The translations under genes and the position numbers were made by a program. From Persicitalea sp964500445 (GTDB lineage Bacteria > Bacteroidota > Bacteroidia > Cytophagales > Spirosomataceae), in the NCBI GenBank assembly GCA_964500445.1, contig CAZCOG010000001.1, positions 124,001-188,000 on the forward strand: DNA of 64,000 bases, in the 5' to 3' direction. The notes under the pieces were generated by a model that was not told where the DNA came from, did no database searches, and saw nothing but the letters and a program-made list of their open reading frames with translations. Of the stretch, positions 33,718 through 41,470 are shown one piece after another; within the stretch, counting starts at the first letter, position 1; each line of letters begins with the position of its first letter.

Positions 33718-34863
33718 ATGACTACCCATCCGCTATTCGTTCTTGCCGTGCTTTGCCTGAATGTAGTAATCTGTGAGTGGCTGGCTACCAAGCCTTACTT
33801 TCGGCATCTCGGAACCGCGCTGATGGTCATTCTGCTCACCGCGCTTACCGCCAATCTGGGCCTGATTCCTTCCTCGTCGCCGCCCTCGGTAGTGTACGAC
33901 GGGATTTTCACTTACGTGGCACCGATATCCATTTTCCTGCTCATGCTGAGCGTGAACCTGAAAAGCATCCGCCGCGCCGGCCCATCCATGATTGGCCTGT
34001 TTCTGGTGGGAGCGCTGGGCACCGTACTTGGGGTAGTTGTGGCGATAAAAATGGTCGATGCCAGCACGTTACTGGGTGAGAAGTACTACGCACTGGCGGG
34101 TATGCTGACAGGAACTTACACGGGCGGTAGTTTGAATTTCAATGCCGTAGCTCTGCACTATGGCATGGCCCGCGAAGGAACTCTCTACGCCGCTACCACT
34201 GCCGCCGACAATATCATAACCGCTCTCTGGATGATTGCAACTCTGGCGCTGCCCGCTTTGTTACGCGGAAAGAAAGGCAAACCCAAAGAAAAAGCTAAAA
34301 CAGAAACTACTACCACCGCTCCCAACACTTTTGACGAACAGGAGACGATCAATCCCAAAGACATCGGACTACTGACTGCGCTGGCTTTCGGGGCCGTGTT
34401 CCTGGCCGACTGGGTCGCTACTATTTTGCCGGCTTTGCCTACAATTCTTACCATCACGACGGTCGCGCTGGTGCTGGCGCAGTTTCCAGTGGTCGGTCGT
34501 CTGCGCGGCAGTCGGGTACTTGGCATGTTCATGATTTATCTTTTTCTGGCAGTAATCGGGGCGTACTGCGACGTTCCGGCGCTATTGCAGGACGGTACGC
34601 TGGCGATCTGGCTACTGATTATTATCTGTACCATCGTGCTGGTTCACGCCGCCCTGCTGATCGGCGTAGCCAAATTGCTGAAGCAAGACGCCGATGTAGT
34701 GGCGATCGCTTCGCAAGCCAACATCGGCGGGTCAAGTTCAGCCCTGGCGCTGGCCCGCAGCCTGGGTCGGCCCGACCTCCAACTACCCGCCATTCTGGTG
34801 GGGACGCTGGGCAACGGGCTAGGTACTTACCTGGGCTTCGCCGTAGCGGAATGGTTGAGGTAG
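33718..34863 (+). CDS. DUF819 family integral membrane protein
   Basis: 381 residues with about ten hydrophobic helices. Family blocks: 'IFTYVAPISIFLLMLSVNLKSIRRAGPSMIGLFLVGALGTVLG', 'ALAGMLTGTYTGGSLNFNAVA', 'AATTAADNIITALWM', and near the C-terminus 'ADVVAIASQANIGGSSSALALA' and 'LPAILVGTLGNGLGTYLGFAVAEWL'. A charged cytoplasmic loop (about 180-205, GKKGKPKEKAKTETT) divides two halves that look like an inverted repeat. DUF819 (YjcL-like) members are predicted transporters of unknown substrate. It is divergent from the TonB receptor and lies 94 bases before the Ca2+/H+ antiporter on the same strand, so the two may be one unit. Confidence 0.87.
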   Translation: MTTHPLFVLAVLCLNVVICEWLATKPYFRHLGTALMVILLTALTANLGLIPSSSPPSVVYDGIFTYVAPISIFLLMLSVNLKSIRRAGPSMIGLFLVGALGTVLGVVVAIKMVDASTLLGEKYYALAGMLTGTYTGGSLNFNAVALHYGMAREGTLYAATTAADNIITALWMIATLALPALLRGKKGKPKEKAKTETTTTAPNTFDEQETINPKDIGLLTALAFGAVFLADWVATILPALPTILTITTVALVLAQFPVVGRLRGSRVLGMFMIYLFLAVIGAYCDVPALLQDGTLAIWLLIIICTIVLVHAALLIGVAKLLKQDADVVAIASQANIGGSSSALALARSLGRPDLQLPAILVGTLGNGLGTYLGFAVAEWLR

Positions 34864-34868
34864 GACAA

Positions 34869-34898
34869 GCCATCGGCTGTCGGCGATCGGCAAATGGC
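34869..34898. repeat. Degenerate GGC heptad repeat (four units)
   Basis: Between the DUF819 and Cax genes the bases read GGCTGTC, GGCGATC, GGCAAAT, GGC in 7-base phase after gccatc. The same GGCnnnn rhythm occurs at 50008-50038 and, inverted, at 50102-50135. Confidence 0.65.
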
Positions 34899-34957
34899 TT
34901 TTCTTATGGCACGAATTTTCAGAAACCGCCTATTGATTCATCACTCATCATTAAAAA

Positions 34958-36046
34958 ATGCTCTTTCGCTGGCTGCTTCTCCTCGTTCCCCTTTCCCTCG
35001 GTTTGCGCTACTTTCTCGACGCATCCCCGCTCGTGAACTTTCTGGTGGCGATTCTGGCCATTGTACCACTGGCCGAATGGATTCGCCAATCGACCGAACA
35101 GCTGGCTGACAAGCTCGGCGCCACCATTGGAGGACTGCTCAACGTGACGTTCGGCAACATGGCCGAATTGCTGCTGGCCATTTTTGTATTGATGGATGGA
35201 AAAGCCGACGTAGTGAAGGGACAAATCACAGGTTCGATTATCGGTAACAGCTTGCTGGGCCTGGGTCTGGCAGTGGTGGTAGGTACCTGGGGAAGATCCC
35301 ACCAAACTTTCAATAAAGCCAGTGCGGGGCGGCTTTCGAGTCTGCTGATTTTGTCGGTAATCGCCTTGCTGCTACCCGCTTTGTTTCATTACACTGAGCG
35401 CAGCCTGACGGACGCCGCCACCGCCAGCGTGTTGGAAGAGGAATTAAGTCTGGGCGTGTCGGTCGTGCTGATCCTGGTGTACCTGGCCAATCTGGTGTAC
35501 AGCCTGAGGACTCACCGGGATGTATTCGAGAGCGCGGGACATCAAAAAGCCGAAGCGGCCGAAGCCAGCCACGAAAAAGCCTGGCCCCTTTGGGTGGCGG
35601 TGGCCGTGCTGGTGGGCGGAACGGCCTTTACGGCCTGGGAGGCTGAAATCGTGGCGGGCGGACTGGAAGCATCCGCCGAAACGTTGGGACTTTCGACCTT
35701 TTTTCTGGGAGTGATCGTGCTGGCTATCATCGGCAACGCCGCCGAGTACCTGGCCGCCATTTCGTTCGCCCGGCAGGACGACATGACTACGGTCATGGGT
35801 ATCACGGTCGGGTCTTCAATTCAGGTGGCTCTGCTGATCGCGCCACTGCTGGTCATCATTTCCTACCTCATTGGCTCACCGATGAATCTGGTTTTTGCCA
35901 ATCCCATCGAGTTGATTGCCATCGCGGCGGTCGCCTTCATCGTCAACGCCATTGCCCACGACGGCGAAACGACCTGGTTCGAGGGCGTCCTGCTCATAGC
36001 AGTGTACATTGTACTGGGAATGGCGTTTCTGCTGGTGGGGCCTTGA
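34958..36046 (+). CDS. Ca2+/H+ antiporter, Cax type (CaCA superfamily)
   Basis: 362 residues, about eleven membrane helices in two homologous halves. The two alpha-repeat motifs are plain: 'LLNVTFGNMAELLLAIFVLMDG' (first half, GNxAE) and 'VLAIIGNAAEYLAAISFARQDD' followed by 'GITVGSSIQVALLIAPLLVI' (second half). An acidic/alanine-rich loop (about 188-206, HQKAEAAEASHEKA) separates the halves. It exchanges cytosolic Ca2+ for protons in the inner membrane. The ATG at 34958 starts directly before the first helix. Downstream the sequence runs at once into the GTGGAGA tandem repeat and assembly gap. Confidence 0.93.
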   Translation: MLFRWLLLLVPLSLGLRYFLDASPLVNFLVAILAIVPLAEWIRQSTEQLADKLGATIGGLLNVTFGNMAELLLAIFVLMDGKADVVKGQITGSIIGNSLLGLGLAVVVGTWGRSHQTFNKASAGRLSSLLILSVIALLLPALFHYTERSLTDAATASVLEEELSLGVSVVLILVYLANLVYSLRTHRDVFESAGHQKAEAAEASHEKAWPLWVAVAVLVGGTAFTAWEAEIVAGGLEASAETLGLSTFFLGVIVLAIIGNAAEYLAAISFARQDDMTTVMGITVGSSIQVALLIAPLLVIISYLIGSPMNLVFANPIELIAIAAVAFIVNAIAHDGETTWFEGVLLIAVYIVLGMAFLLVGP

Positions 36047-36050
36047 TTTA

Positions 36051-36259
36051 GTGGAGAGTGGAGAGTGGAGAGTGGAGAGTGGAGAGTGGAGAGTGGAGAG
36101 TGGANNNNNNNNNNNNNNNNNNNNNNNNNNNNNNNNNNNNNNNNNNNNNNNNNNNNNNNNNNNNNNNNNNNNNNNNNNNNNNNNNNNNNNNNNNNNNNNN
36201 NNNNAGTGGAGAGTGGAGAGTGGAGAGTGGAGAGTGGAGAGTGGAGAGTGGAGAGTGGA
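36051..36259. repeat. GTGGAGA heptanucleotide tandem repeat interrupted by an assembly gap
   Basis: Perfect 7-base units (gtggaga) run from 36051 to 36104 and again from 36205 to 36259. The 100 Ns between them are a placeholder, so the true copy number is unknown. The array begins four bases after the Cax stop codon and ends 40 bases before the stop of the convergent gene. The repeat-encoded peptide frames (SGEWRVE) are artefacts. Confidence 0.95.
36105..36204. other. Assembly gap (100 N)
   Basis: Exactly 100 undefined bases, the usual placeholder length for a gap of unknown size. It falls within the heptad tandem array, which explains why assembly failed. Confidence 0.99.
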
Positions 36260-36298
36260 ATTTACCATTTTGTTACGCTTTTTCTACATCTCGTTTTT

Positions 36299-37201
36299 TT
36301 AGTCGCGCAGCATTTGTCGCTCCATTACGCTTTGGTTTCTCAGGTACACAGCCTGGCTCAGAAATTTGCGGCTTGAAAGCATGACGCCTCCTCCCGCGAC
36401 TGCAACTGACAATCCACCGTAGTATAGCAATGGAGTTCCCCTATTGCTATTGGGCAAAAGCACAGCACTCGCCCAGCCAGCCACATAAAGTAAGCCGCCG
36501 ATATACCTGCGGTTGCGGTATTTCTTGTAAAGATCCCAGCTCATCGGTACATTCCTGAATTCGTCGGCAGTGCCGTGCCCCAAAATACCCAAACGATGTT
36601 CCTGGCCATTTCGGATGTAAGAATTGGTAGTTAAATACAGTGTCTCGGTTTCATAAAGATACTTGAACCGGGGCTGGTCGGTAGGTGAGACATAGCGCAG
36701 CATCTCATCCCGGTTCCTTAGCCAAAGGGCTTTGTCAAAATTATTGGCCGAATTCCTCAACTTTCTCCCCGCGATGTAAGTAAGTACCAGGCCACCAGCC
36801 AGCATACCAATCCCAATGCCTCGCTGAAAGTCCAGGCTTGGCGATGAGGACAGTAACGTTGGAAAAAGCACCGGGATGGCACCCAGGGTAAAGCCGTAGC
36901 CAGGAATTAAAAAGACCGGAACCATACGCTTCTGTTTTTGCGCCAGCAGATAATCCGCTTGGCCTTCGGGAGAGTTTTCAAATTCGGCGGCTACCTTCTT
37001 CCAGTTATAGCCTAAAGGCTGATTTCCGAGGCTGGTGGTCCACCGATTTCCAAATACATAGGCGGCGTGCGCGTTGTAGTTTTCTGGAAAAGTGAGATAT
37101 TCTACCGCCTGGCTTTCCATCGCCGTCATATTAGTCGGCGTCTGGGCACAAGTAGATTGGAATGAAGCAAGCGCTAGGGTGCAAATAAGCAAGTATTTCA
37201 T
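36299..37201 (-). CDS. Hypothetical exported membrane protein
   Basis: 300 residues. Signal peptide at 1-19 (ending TCAQ). Residues 95-165 hold two or three hydrophobic segments ('MVPVFLIPGYGFTLGAIPVLFPTLL', 'GIGIGMLAGGLVLTYIAG') and 230-275 two more ('YIGGLLYVAGWASAVLLP', 'LLYYGGLSVAVAGGGVML'). Each pair is followed by an 'LRNRD'/'LRNQSVM' type motif, so the protein may contain an internal duplication (R-K-x-x-x-x-A-x-x-L-R-N appears at about 152-166 and 278-290). I do not recognise the family. It is the last gene on the minus strand after the polysaccharide locus but has its own 200-base upstream gap, so membership in that locus is doubtful. Confidence 0.78.
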   Translation of the reverse strand: MKYLLICTLALASFQSTCAQTPTNMTAMESQAVEYLTFPENYNAHAAYVFGNRWTTSLGNQPLGYNWKKVAAEFENSPEGQADYLLAQKQKRMVPVFLIPGYGFTLGAIPVLFPTLLSSSPSLDFQRGIGIGMLAGGLVLTYIAGRKLRNSANNFDKALWLRNRDEMLRYVSPTDQPRFKYLYETETLYLTTNSYIRNGQEHRLGILGHGTADEFRNVPMSWDLYKKYRNRRYIGGLLYVAGWASAVLLPNSNRGTPLLYYGGLSVAVAGGGVMLSSRKFLSQAVYLRNQSVMERQMLRD

Positions 37202-37399
37202 AATAGAGTATTTGGGCTGAAAAATGGTTTCAAAAATACCTTATTCATACCCGTATAAAACTCGATTTGAAGCGACTTCAATACACATTCTAGCTCCGAA
37301 AAGAAGAAATATTTTGTCTTGGTACAGAAAGAGACCTTCCATTTCTGTACTTGTGCTTTCCGGTGGGTGCAAACCCGTAAGAAATAGGCGACCAGCAAG

Positions 37400-38938
37400 T
37401 TACTTTTCCACCGGACTCAAACTACTCTCCATGGTGTTGCTGACGAAGGCTACTTTCTTGCTGTCCGGCGACCAGGAAGGCGTATTGATGGTACCTTGTC
37501 CTCCATAAATATAGGCAATCACCTTGGGTTCACCTTCGCCTGATACGGACAACAAACGCAGGTACACGTGCTTGTAAAAAGGATGATCATCGACCTTGAC
37601 TTCCTCTTTCAAAAATGAGATGAATACCATCCACTTGCCATCGGGTGAAATGTGCGGAAACCAGTCCTGAAACTTATCATCCGTGAGGGCTTGCTGATCG
37701 CTGCCGTCCGCCTTCATGCGGTAGATGCGCATATTCCCGTCACGGGCCGAGTTGAAGTAGATGTACTTTCCGTCAGGCGAATATTCGGGGCCGTCGTCGA
37801 GTCCTTGGGCGTCGGTCAACCGTACTTCTGGGCCACCCGCTGCCGGAACGCTGTAAATATTAAAATCACCGTCGCGCTGTCCCGTAAAAAGCAGCGTTTT
37901 CTTATCCGGCGACCAGCTGTGCAGGTACGATGGACCGCGGGGCGTAATTTGTTTGGGTGTACCACCCTTGACCGGGACGGTGTAGATGATGGAACCACCT
38001 AACTCCTTCACGCCGCTGCTCAGCCCCAGCATTTTCCCGTCAAAAGAGAGTACATGGTCATTGTTATTGTTTTTTACCTCGCCCGTATTCAGTACCGACG
38101 GCTGGCGTTTGGCCAGGTCAAAAGTGTAGATCAATCCATCACTATTGTACAGTAACGTTTTGCCATCGGGCATCCAGTTCGGTGCCTGAATGGATTTGGG
38201 ATGCGTAAAAATCACTTTCCTATCACCCGTGGCCACATCCAGAATTTCCAGATTGCTGGCCAAGTATTGGCGATAAGGTACCAGGCTGTCAGGCGCAGGA
38301 ACGCTGATGCGAACATCGCGGAAAACTCCTTTTTCCAGCACATCTTTATTATGCGACCCGATGAAAAACCCTACGTACACTTCTTCGCCCAAAGCCAGAT
38401 CAGCTACCTGCTCGGTTACAAATGGCTCACCGAATTTGGCTACCCGCATGGTGTAAGTATTGCCTTTGCGTTCCAGTTGAATCACATCGGCATGGGTCAT
38501 TTTCGCCTTAATTTCTTCCGTATTCGCCCCGGTAGTGCGCCGGAATTGCAGCGAAGTGAGGCCGTCGCCATGCACCACCGCATTGATATGGGCCGATTTA
38601 CCGTCCAGACTACTCCTGACCATCCAGCCAACTTTACGGTGCGGATCGACGCCCTCGCCGACAAGTTCAGCACGGGTGTAGAGAATAAAATCGCCTTTCA
38701 TCTGCTTCCACAGGTAATGAAATTCGTCGTGATCGAACCACACATTATAGCCCGCACCGCTCATTTCGTACTGCCGCTTTTGGGCATTATAGCTGGCCGA
38801 ACCAGGCTTCAGTACCTCACCAATGTCACCATGTCCGGTAAAGATACCGAGATCCGTTTTCTGAGCCGGAGCTATGAATGGAATGGCGAGACCTACTCCT
38901 AACAACCAGACCGACAGGGTACTTTTCAGAAGTTTCAT
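37400..38938 (-). CDS. Exported protein: DUF1349-like sandwich plus TolB-type beta-propeller
   Basis: 512 residues from the ATG at 38938 (MKLLKSTLSVWLLGVGLAIPF...PAQ), a signal peptide. Residues 30-215 resemble a DUF1349/concanavalin-like sandwich ('YNVWFDHDEFHYLWKQMKGDFILYTRAEL', 'KVGWMVRSSLDGKSAHINAVVHGDGLTSLQFRR', 'VYVGFFIGSH'). From about residue 230 on there are five or six PD40/TolB propeller blades, each with '(S/T)PDGK' turns: 'APNWMPDGKTLLYNSDG', 'HSWSPDKKTLLFTGQRDGDFNIY', 'GPEYSPDGKYIYFNSARDGNMRIYRM', 'FPHISPDGKWMVFISF' and 'TPSWSPDSKKVAFVSN'. It is probably a periplasmic glycan- or protein-binding scaffold. It is placed at the end of the mannan locus. Confidence 0.85.
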   Translation of the reverse strand: MKLLKSTLSVWLLGVGLAIPFIAPAQKTDLGIFTGHGDIGEVLKPGSASYNAQKRQYEMSGAGYNVWFDHDEFHYLWKQMKGDFILYTRAELVGEGVDPHRKVGWMVRSSLDGKSAHINAVVHGDGLTSLQFRRTTGANTEEIKAKMTHADVIQLERKGNTYTMRVAKFGEPFVTEQVADLALGEEVYVGFFIGSHNKDVLEKGVFRDVRISVPAPDSLVPYRQYLASNLEILDVATGDRKVIFTHPKSIQAPNWMPDGKTLLYNSDGLIYTFDLAKRQPSVLNTGEVKNNNNDHVLSFDGKMLGLSSGVKELGGSIIYTVPVKGGTPKQITPRGPSYLHSWSPDKKTLLFTGQRDGDFNIYSVPAAGGPEVRLTDAQGLDDGPEYSPDGKYIYFNSARDGNMRIYRMKADGSDQQALTDDKFQDWFPHISPDGKWMVFISFLKEEVKVDDHPFYKHVYLRLLSVSGEGEPKVIAYIYGGQGTINTPSWSPDSKKVAFVSNTMESSLSPVEK

Positions 38939-39055
38939 TAAGCAGGGCAATTGAGTGTAGTTGAATACTTGAACTGTATAATCGGGCAGGAGTCCATACT
39001 ATATGGTAAGCAAATTTCAGATCATTGTTACTGCCTGACCAGCAGGACTGACACA

Positions 39056-40207
39056 CTAAAAGAACAGAAACTTTTTGCGCCGATAAAGAAGCGGAAGGTC
39101 GGTTTCGAATACGGTGTATGAATCTTCATAAAACTTCACAAAGTCCGGCGAACTCACCTGGCCCGGAAAAGGCGCGTAAAAGTGCGTGGCGCTGCGTGCG
39201 TCGTTGCGCCAGACCAGCACGTAGGAAAGTCTCAGTTTCTCCGCTTTCAGGGCTTTGAGCAATGAACCTGTCCACCAGGTCGTATCGGGAATCGATTCCA
39301 AACCCGTTTCGGTAAAGGCGGCCAGCTTTCCGGCTTTGCGGGCGTAATCCGACACGATTTTCAACTTGGCGATTCCCGCCGGGAGATTGTAGTGACCATC
39401 GCGGCCAAAATCGGCATAGTTGTCCATCCCTACCATATCTACCCAGGCATCGCCAGGGTATCGTTCGAGGTACTCGGCTTCGGATTTAAAGGCACAGTCT
39501 GGCGAAAAAACGTAAATGAAATTGTGCACCTGCAAACTGTCGCGCAGGTAGGAAACTGTAAACCGCCAGAGGGTTGTGAATTCTTCGGGGGTGCAGTGTG
39601 GCTTTCCCCACCAAAACCAACCGCCGTCCAGTTCATGAAAAGGCCTGAAAAGCATCGGCGCCAGCTTCCCGTCGTTTCCACGCACCGACTGGGCCAGACT
39701 ACCAATCGTTCGCAATATGGTTTTGTATTGCTCGTGGTGTGAGCCCCCCGGAATGAGATTAGCTACTGCCGGAGCGGAGAGGGAATCCTTCCAGTAAAAG
39801 CCCGTTTGGGGCGTAACCGGATTGGCAAAATGCCAGGCTACTGTTGTTATGCCGCCCCGGTTGTAGGTATCGGTAATTTGGCGGCGCAGCGATTCTTTGG
39901 TGCGCTCAATGGCTTCGGACGAACGACCCGATAAGCCACTAAAGTCTAAGCCGATAACGGCTGGGTGCGAACCCGTCACTGACTTCACATCCGAACGCCC
40001 GGTTTCCCCCTGCCAGCCGTGTCCGTATTCGGTGGCGTGCTGATGGCCGAACAGAATATGCCTGCGGGACAGCTTGCCCAGATTCCGGTACAGGGCTTTG
40101 GTTTCAGGAGTTGCGTTTTGGTCGATTAACCTGGGGCGTGCCTCCGATGCGCCCAACAGGATAATCGTCAAACTTAGCGAGAGGAAGAGTAAGGCAAATT
40201 TTTTCAT
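39056..40207 (-). CDS. GH26 family endo-beta-mannanase (exported)
   Basis: 383 residues. Signal peptide at about 1-22. Residues 45-85 ('SRRHILFGHQHATEYGHGW', 'SVTGSHPAVIGLDFSGL') are the GH26 entry. The acid/base is E192 in 'LFRPFHELDGGWFWWG' (His191 before it), and the nucleophile is E300 in 'AAFTETGLES'. Also typical are 'WHFANPVTP', 'YVFSPDCAF' and 'DMVGMDNYADFG'. The enzyme cuts beta-1,4-mannosidic bonds in mannan, glucomannan or galactomannan. It lies downstream of the SusCD-lipoprotein operon but behind a strong terminator, so it may have its own promoter or depend on partial read-through. Confidence 0.92.
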   Translation of the reverse strand: MKKFALLFLSLSLTIILLGASEARPRLIDQNATPETKALYRNLGKLSRRHILFGHQHATEYGHGWQGETGRSDVKSVTGSHPAVIGLDFSGLSGRSSEAIERTKESLRRQITDTYNRGGITTVAWHFANPVTPQTGFYWKDSLSAPAVANLIPGGSHHEQYKTILRTIGSLAQSVRGNDGKLAPMLFRPFHELDGGWFWWGKPHCTPEEFTTLWRFTVSYLRDSLQVHNFIYVFSPDCAFKSEAEYLERYPGDAWVDMVGMDNYADFGRDGHYNLPAGIAKLKIVSDYARKAGKLAAFTETGLESIPDTTWWTGSLLKALKAEKLRLSYVLVWRNDARSATHFYAPFPGQVSSPDFVKFYEDSYTVFETDLPLLYRRKKFLFF

Positions 40208-40250
40208 GCTAAATGATACGTATTGATCAAGCGGTACCGAATTGATTTCT

Positions 40251-40293
40251 AAAAAAAATCCCCGCAGCGTTCCGGTCAGACTGCTGCGGGGAT
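40251..40293 (-). terminator. Strong Rho-independent terminator closing the SusCD operon
   Basis: atccccgcagc (40258-40268) and gctgcggggat (40283-40293) form an 11-bp perfect GC-rich stem with a 14-base loop. On the minus strand it is followed by eight Ts. It lies 17 bases after the stop of the IPT/TIG lipoprotein gene and before the GH26 gene. Confidence 0.92.
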
Positions 40294-40309
40294 GTGAGGT
40301 ACTTTGCCT

Positions 40310-41398
40310 TTACTTAACTAAGAGAATATCGTCGAAGTAAAACGTTTCATCCTGTTTGTCAGGCCCCTGGATGCGGAAACCAACCTGTGTCAGCTTTTTG
40401 CCCGGTACCCAGAAATCCATATCGGAAATCTTGATTTTGAAGTAGTTCCAAACTCCGGCCTTAACATTGACCCGATTGGCATCCACGAAATCACCGAATC
40501 CGGCCTTGCCGGCATCGGTCGTAATGTACAGGGTATAGTCAGCCGAGGCACCTTTGATCCAACCCGTGAGGTAGGTGTAATCCGGCGAGTAACCAATGGC
40601 CGACGACCAGTTCGATAGGCCGGTCAGGTGCCAGTTTCCTTTCTGGTAGGTTTTGGTGAGTGATGCGCTGCCGTCTTTTTTCTCCTTCGTGGTGACGGTA
40701 GCCGCATCGCCCCAGGAGGCGTTTTCGAAACCTGCGCCGAAAGTATCAGTGAAGATTTTGTAAGCCAGATCTTTATTCACAAACTCCTGCTGCGTACGGA
40801 TGCGTCCCGTGCCATTGGTGATGCTCAGCGTGCCCCGGCTCAGTGTAGTAGCGGGCATTTCCACAACCAATTGTTTTTTGTCTTTGGAAATAATCGTGGC
40901 CGCGTCCGAAATTCCCTTTACTGAATCGGCTATTGCCACGGCAGTCACGTCGTCCAGGTTATTACCCGTCAGCGTAATGACTGTGCCTTTGGCAAAAATA
41001 TAGTCCGATACGTCACTCACCGTAGGGTACGCCAGTACTTTGAAAGGAATCGTAGTTGACTTGCCGGCACTGTTGGTCACGACAATGTTCTGAACGCCAC
41101 CTGTGGCTTCCATAGGTACTCGGAAAATAAGTGCTTTATCGGTATTGAGGGTAGGTTGAAAACCCGCCGGGACCTCCTGTTTTTCAAACACGATTGATCG
41201 CACATCTCCCAGGCCTGTGCCCAGGATGGTCACGGTTCCGCCACCGGCAGCGGAGTCGGGCATAATTTGGGTAGCCACAGGAGTACCCGCGGTAAAGTTT
41301 GGGGTCCCGTCCGAATCTTCCTCACAGGACGTAAGCACCAGTCCGGCCAGCAGAGTCAGAAAGCCCAGGCCCCAGGCGCGATTATTGATAAGTTTCAT
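40310..41398 (-). CDS. Surface glycan-binding lipoprotein with IPT/TIG domains
   Basis: 362 residues. The signal ends in a lipobox (LVLTSC, Cys at about 25) followed by EEDSDG, an acidic lipoprotein export signal of the kind that sends Bacteroidota lipoproteins to the cell surface. Two IPT/TIG Ig-like domains follow ('DSAAGGGTVTILGTGLGDVRSIVF', then 'DYIFAKGTVITLTGNNLDDVTAVAI'). The C-terminal 150 residues ('GDAATVTTKEKKDGSASLTKTY', 'WHLTGLSNWSSAIG', 'WNYFKIKISDMDFW', 'ETFYFDDILLVK') form a carbohydrate-binding sandwich. This is the layout of SusE/SGBP-B-type proteins that hold the polysaccharide next to SusCD. It is third in the susC-susD operon. Confidence 0.9.
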   Translation of the reverse strand: MKLINNRAWGLGFLTLLAGLVLTSCEEDSDGTPNFTAGTPVATQIMPDSAAGGGTVTILGTGLGDVRSIVFEKQEVPAGFQPTLNTDKALIFRVPMEATGGVQNIVVTNSAGKSTTIPFKVLAYPTVSDVSDYIFAKGTVITLTGNNLDDVTAVAIADSVKGISDAATIISKDKKQLVVEMPATTLSRGTLSITNGTGRIRTQQEFVNKDLAYKIFTDTFGAGFENASWGDAATVTTKEKKDGSASLTKTYQKGNWHLTGLSNWSSAIGYSPDYTYLTGWIKGASADYTLYITTDAGKAGFGDFVDANRVNVKAGVWNYFKIKISDMDFWVPGKKLTQVGFRIQGPDKQDETFYFDDILLVK

Positions 41399-41470
41399 GA
41401 TTTTGAAAATTTGAGTTTTTGAGATACTTCCCGGCCGAAGCGTCTACCACGACCGGGAGGCGACCGAAAA

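Noticed and set aside
36051..36259. CRISPR-like array
   Set aside because: Units are 7 bases, contiguous and without spacers; no cas genes nearby.
35876..36384. Several frames translating the GTGGAGA array and the N-run (SGEWRVE repeats)
   Set aside because: They exist only because the heptad repeat has no stops and the gap is undefined; not credible proteins.
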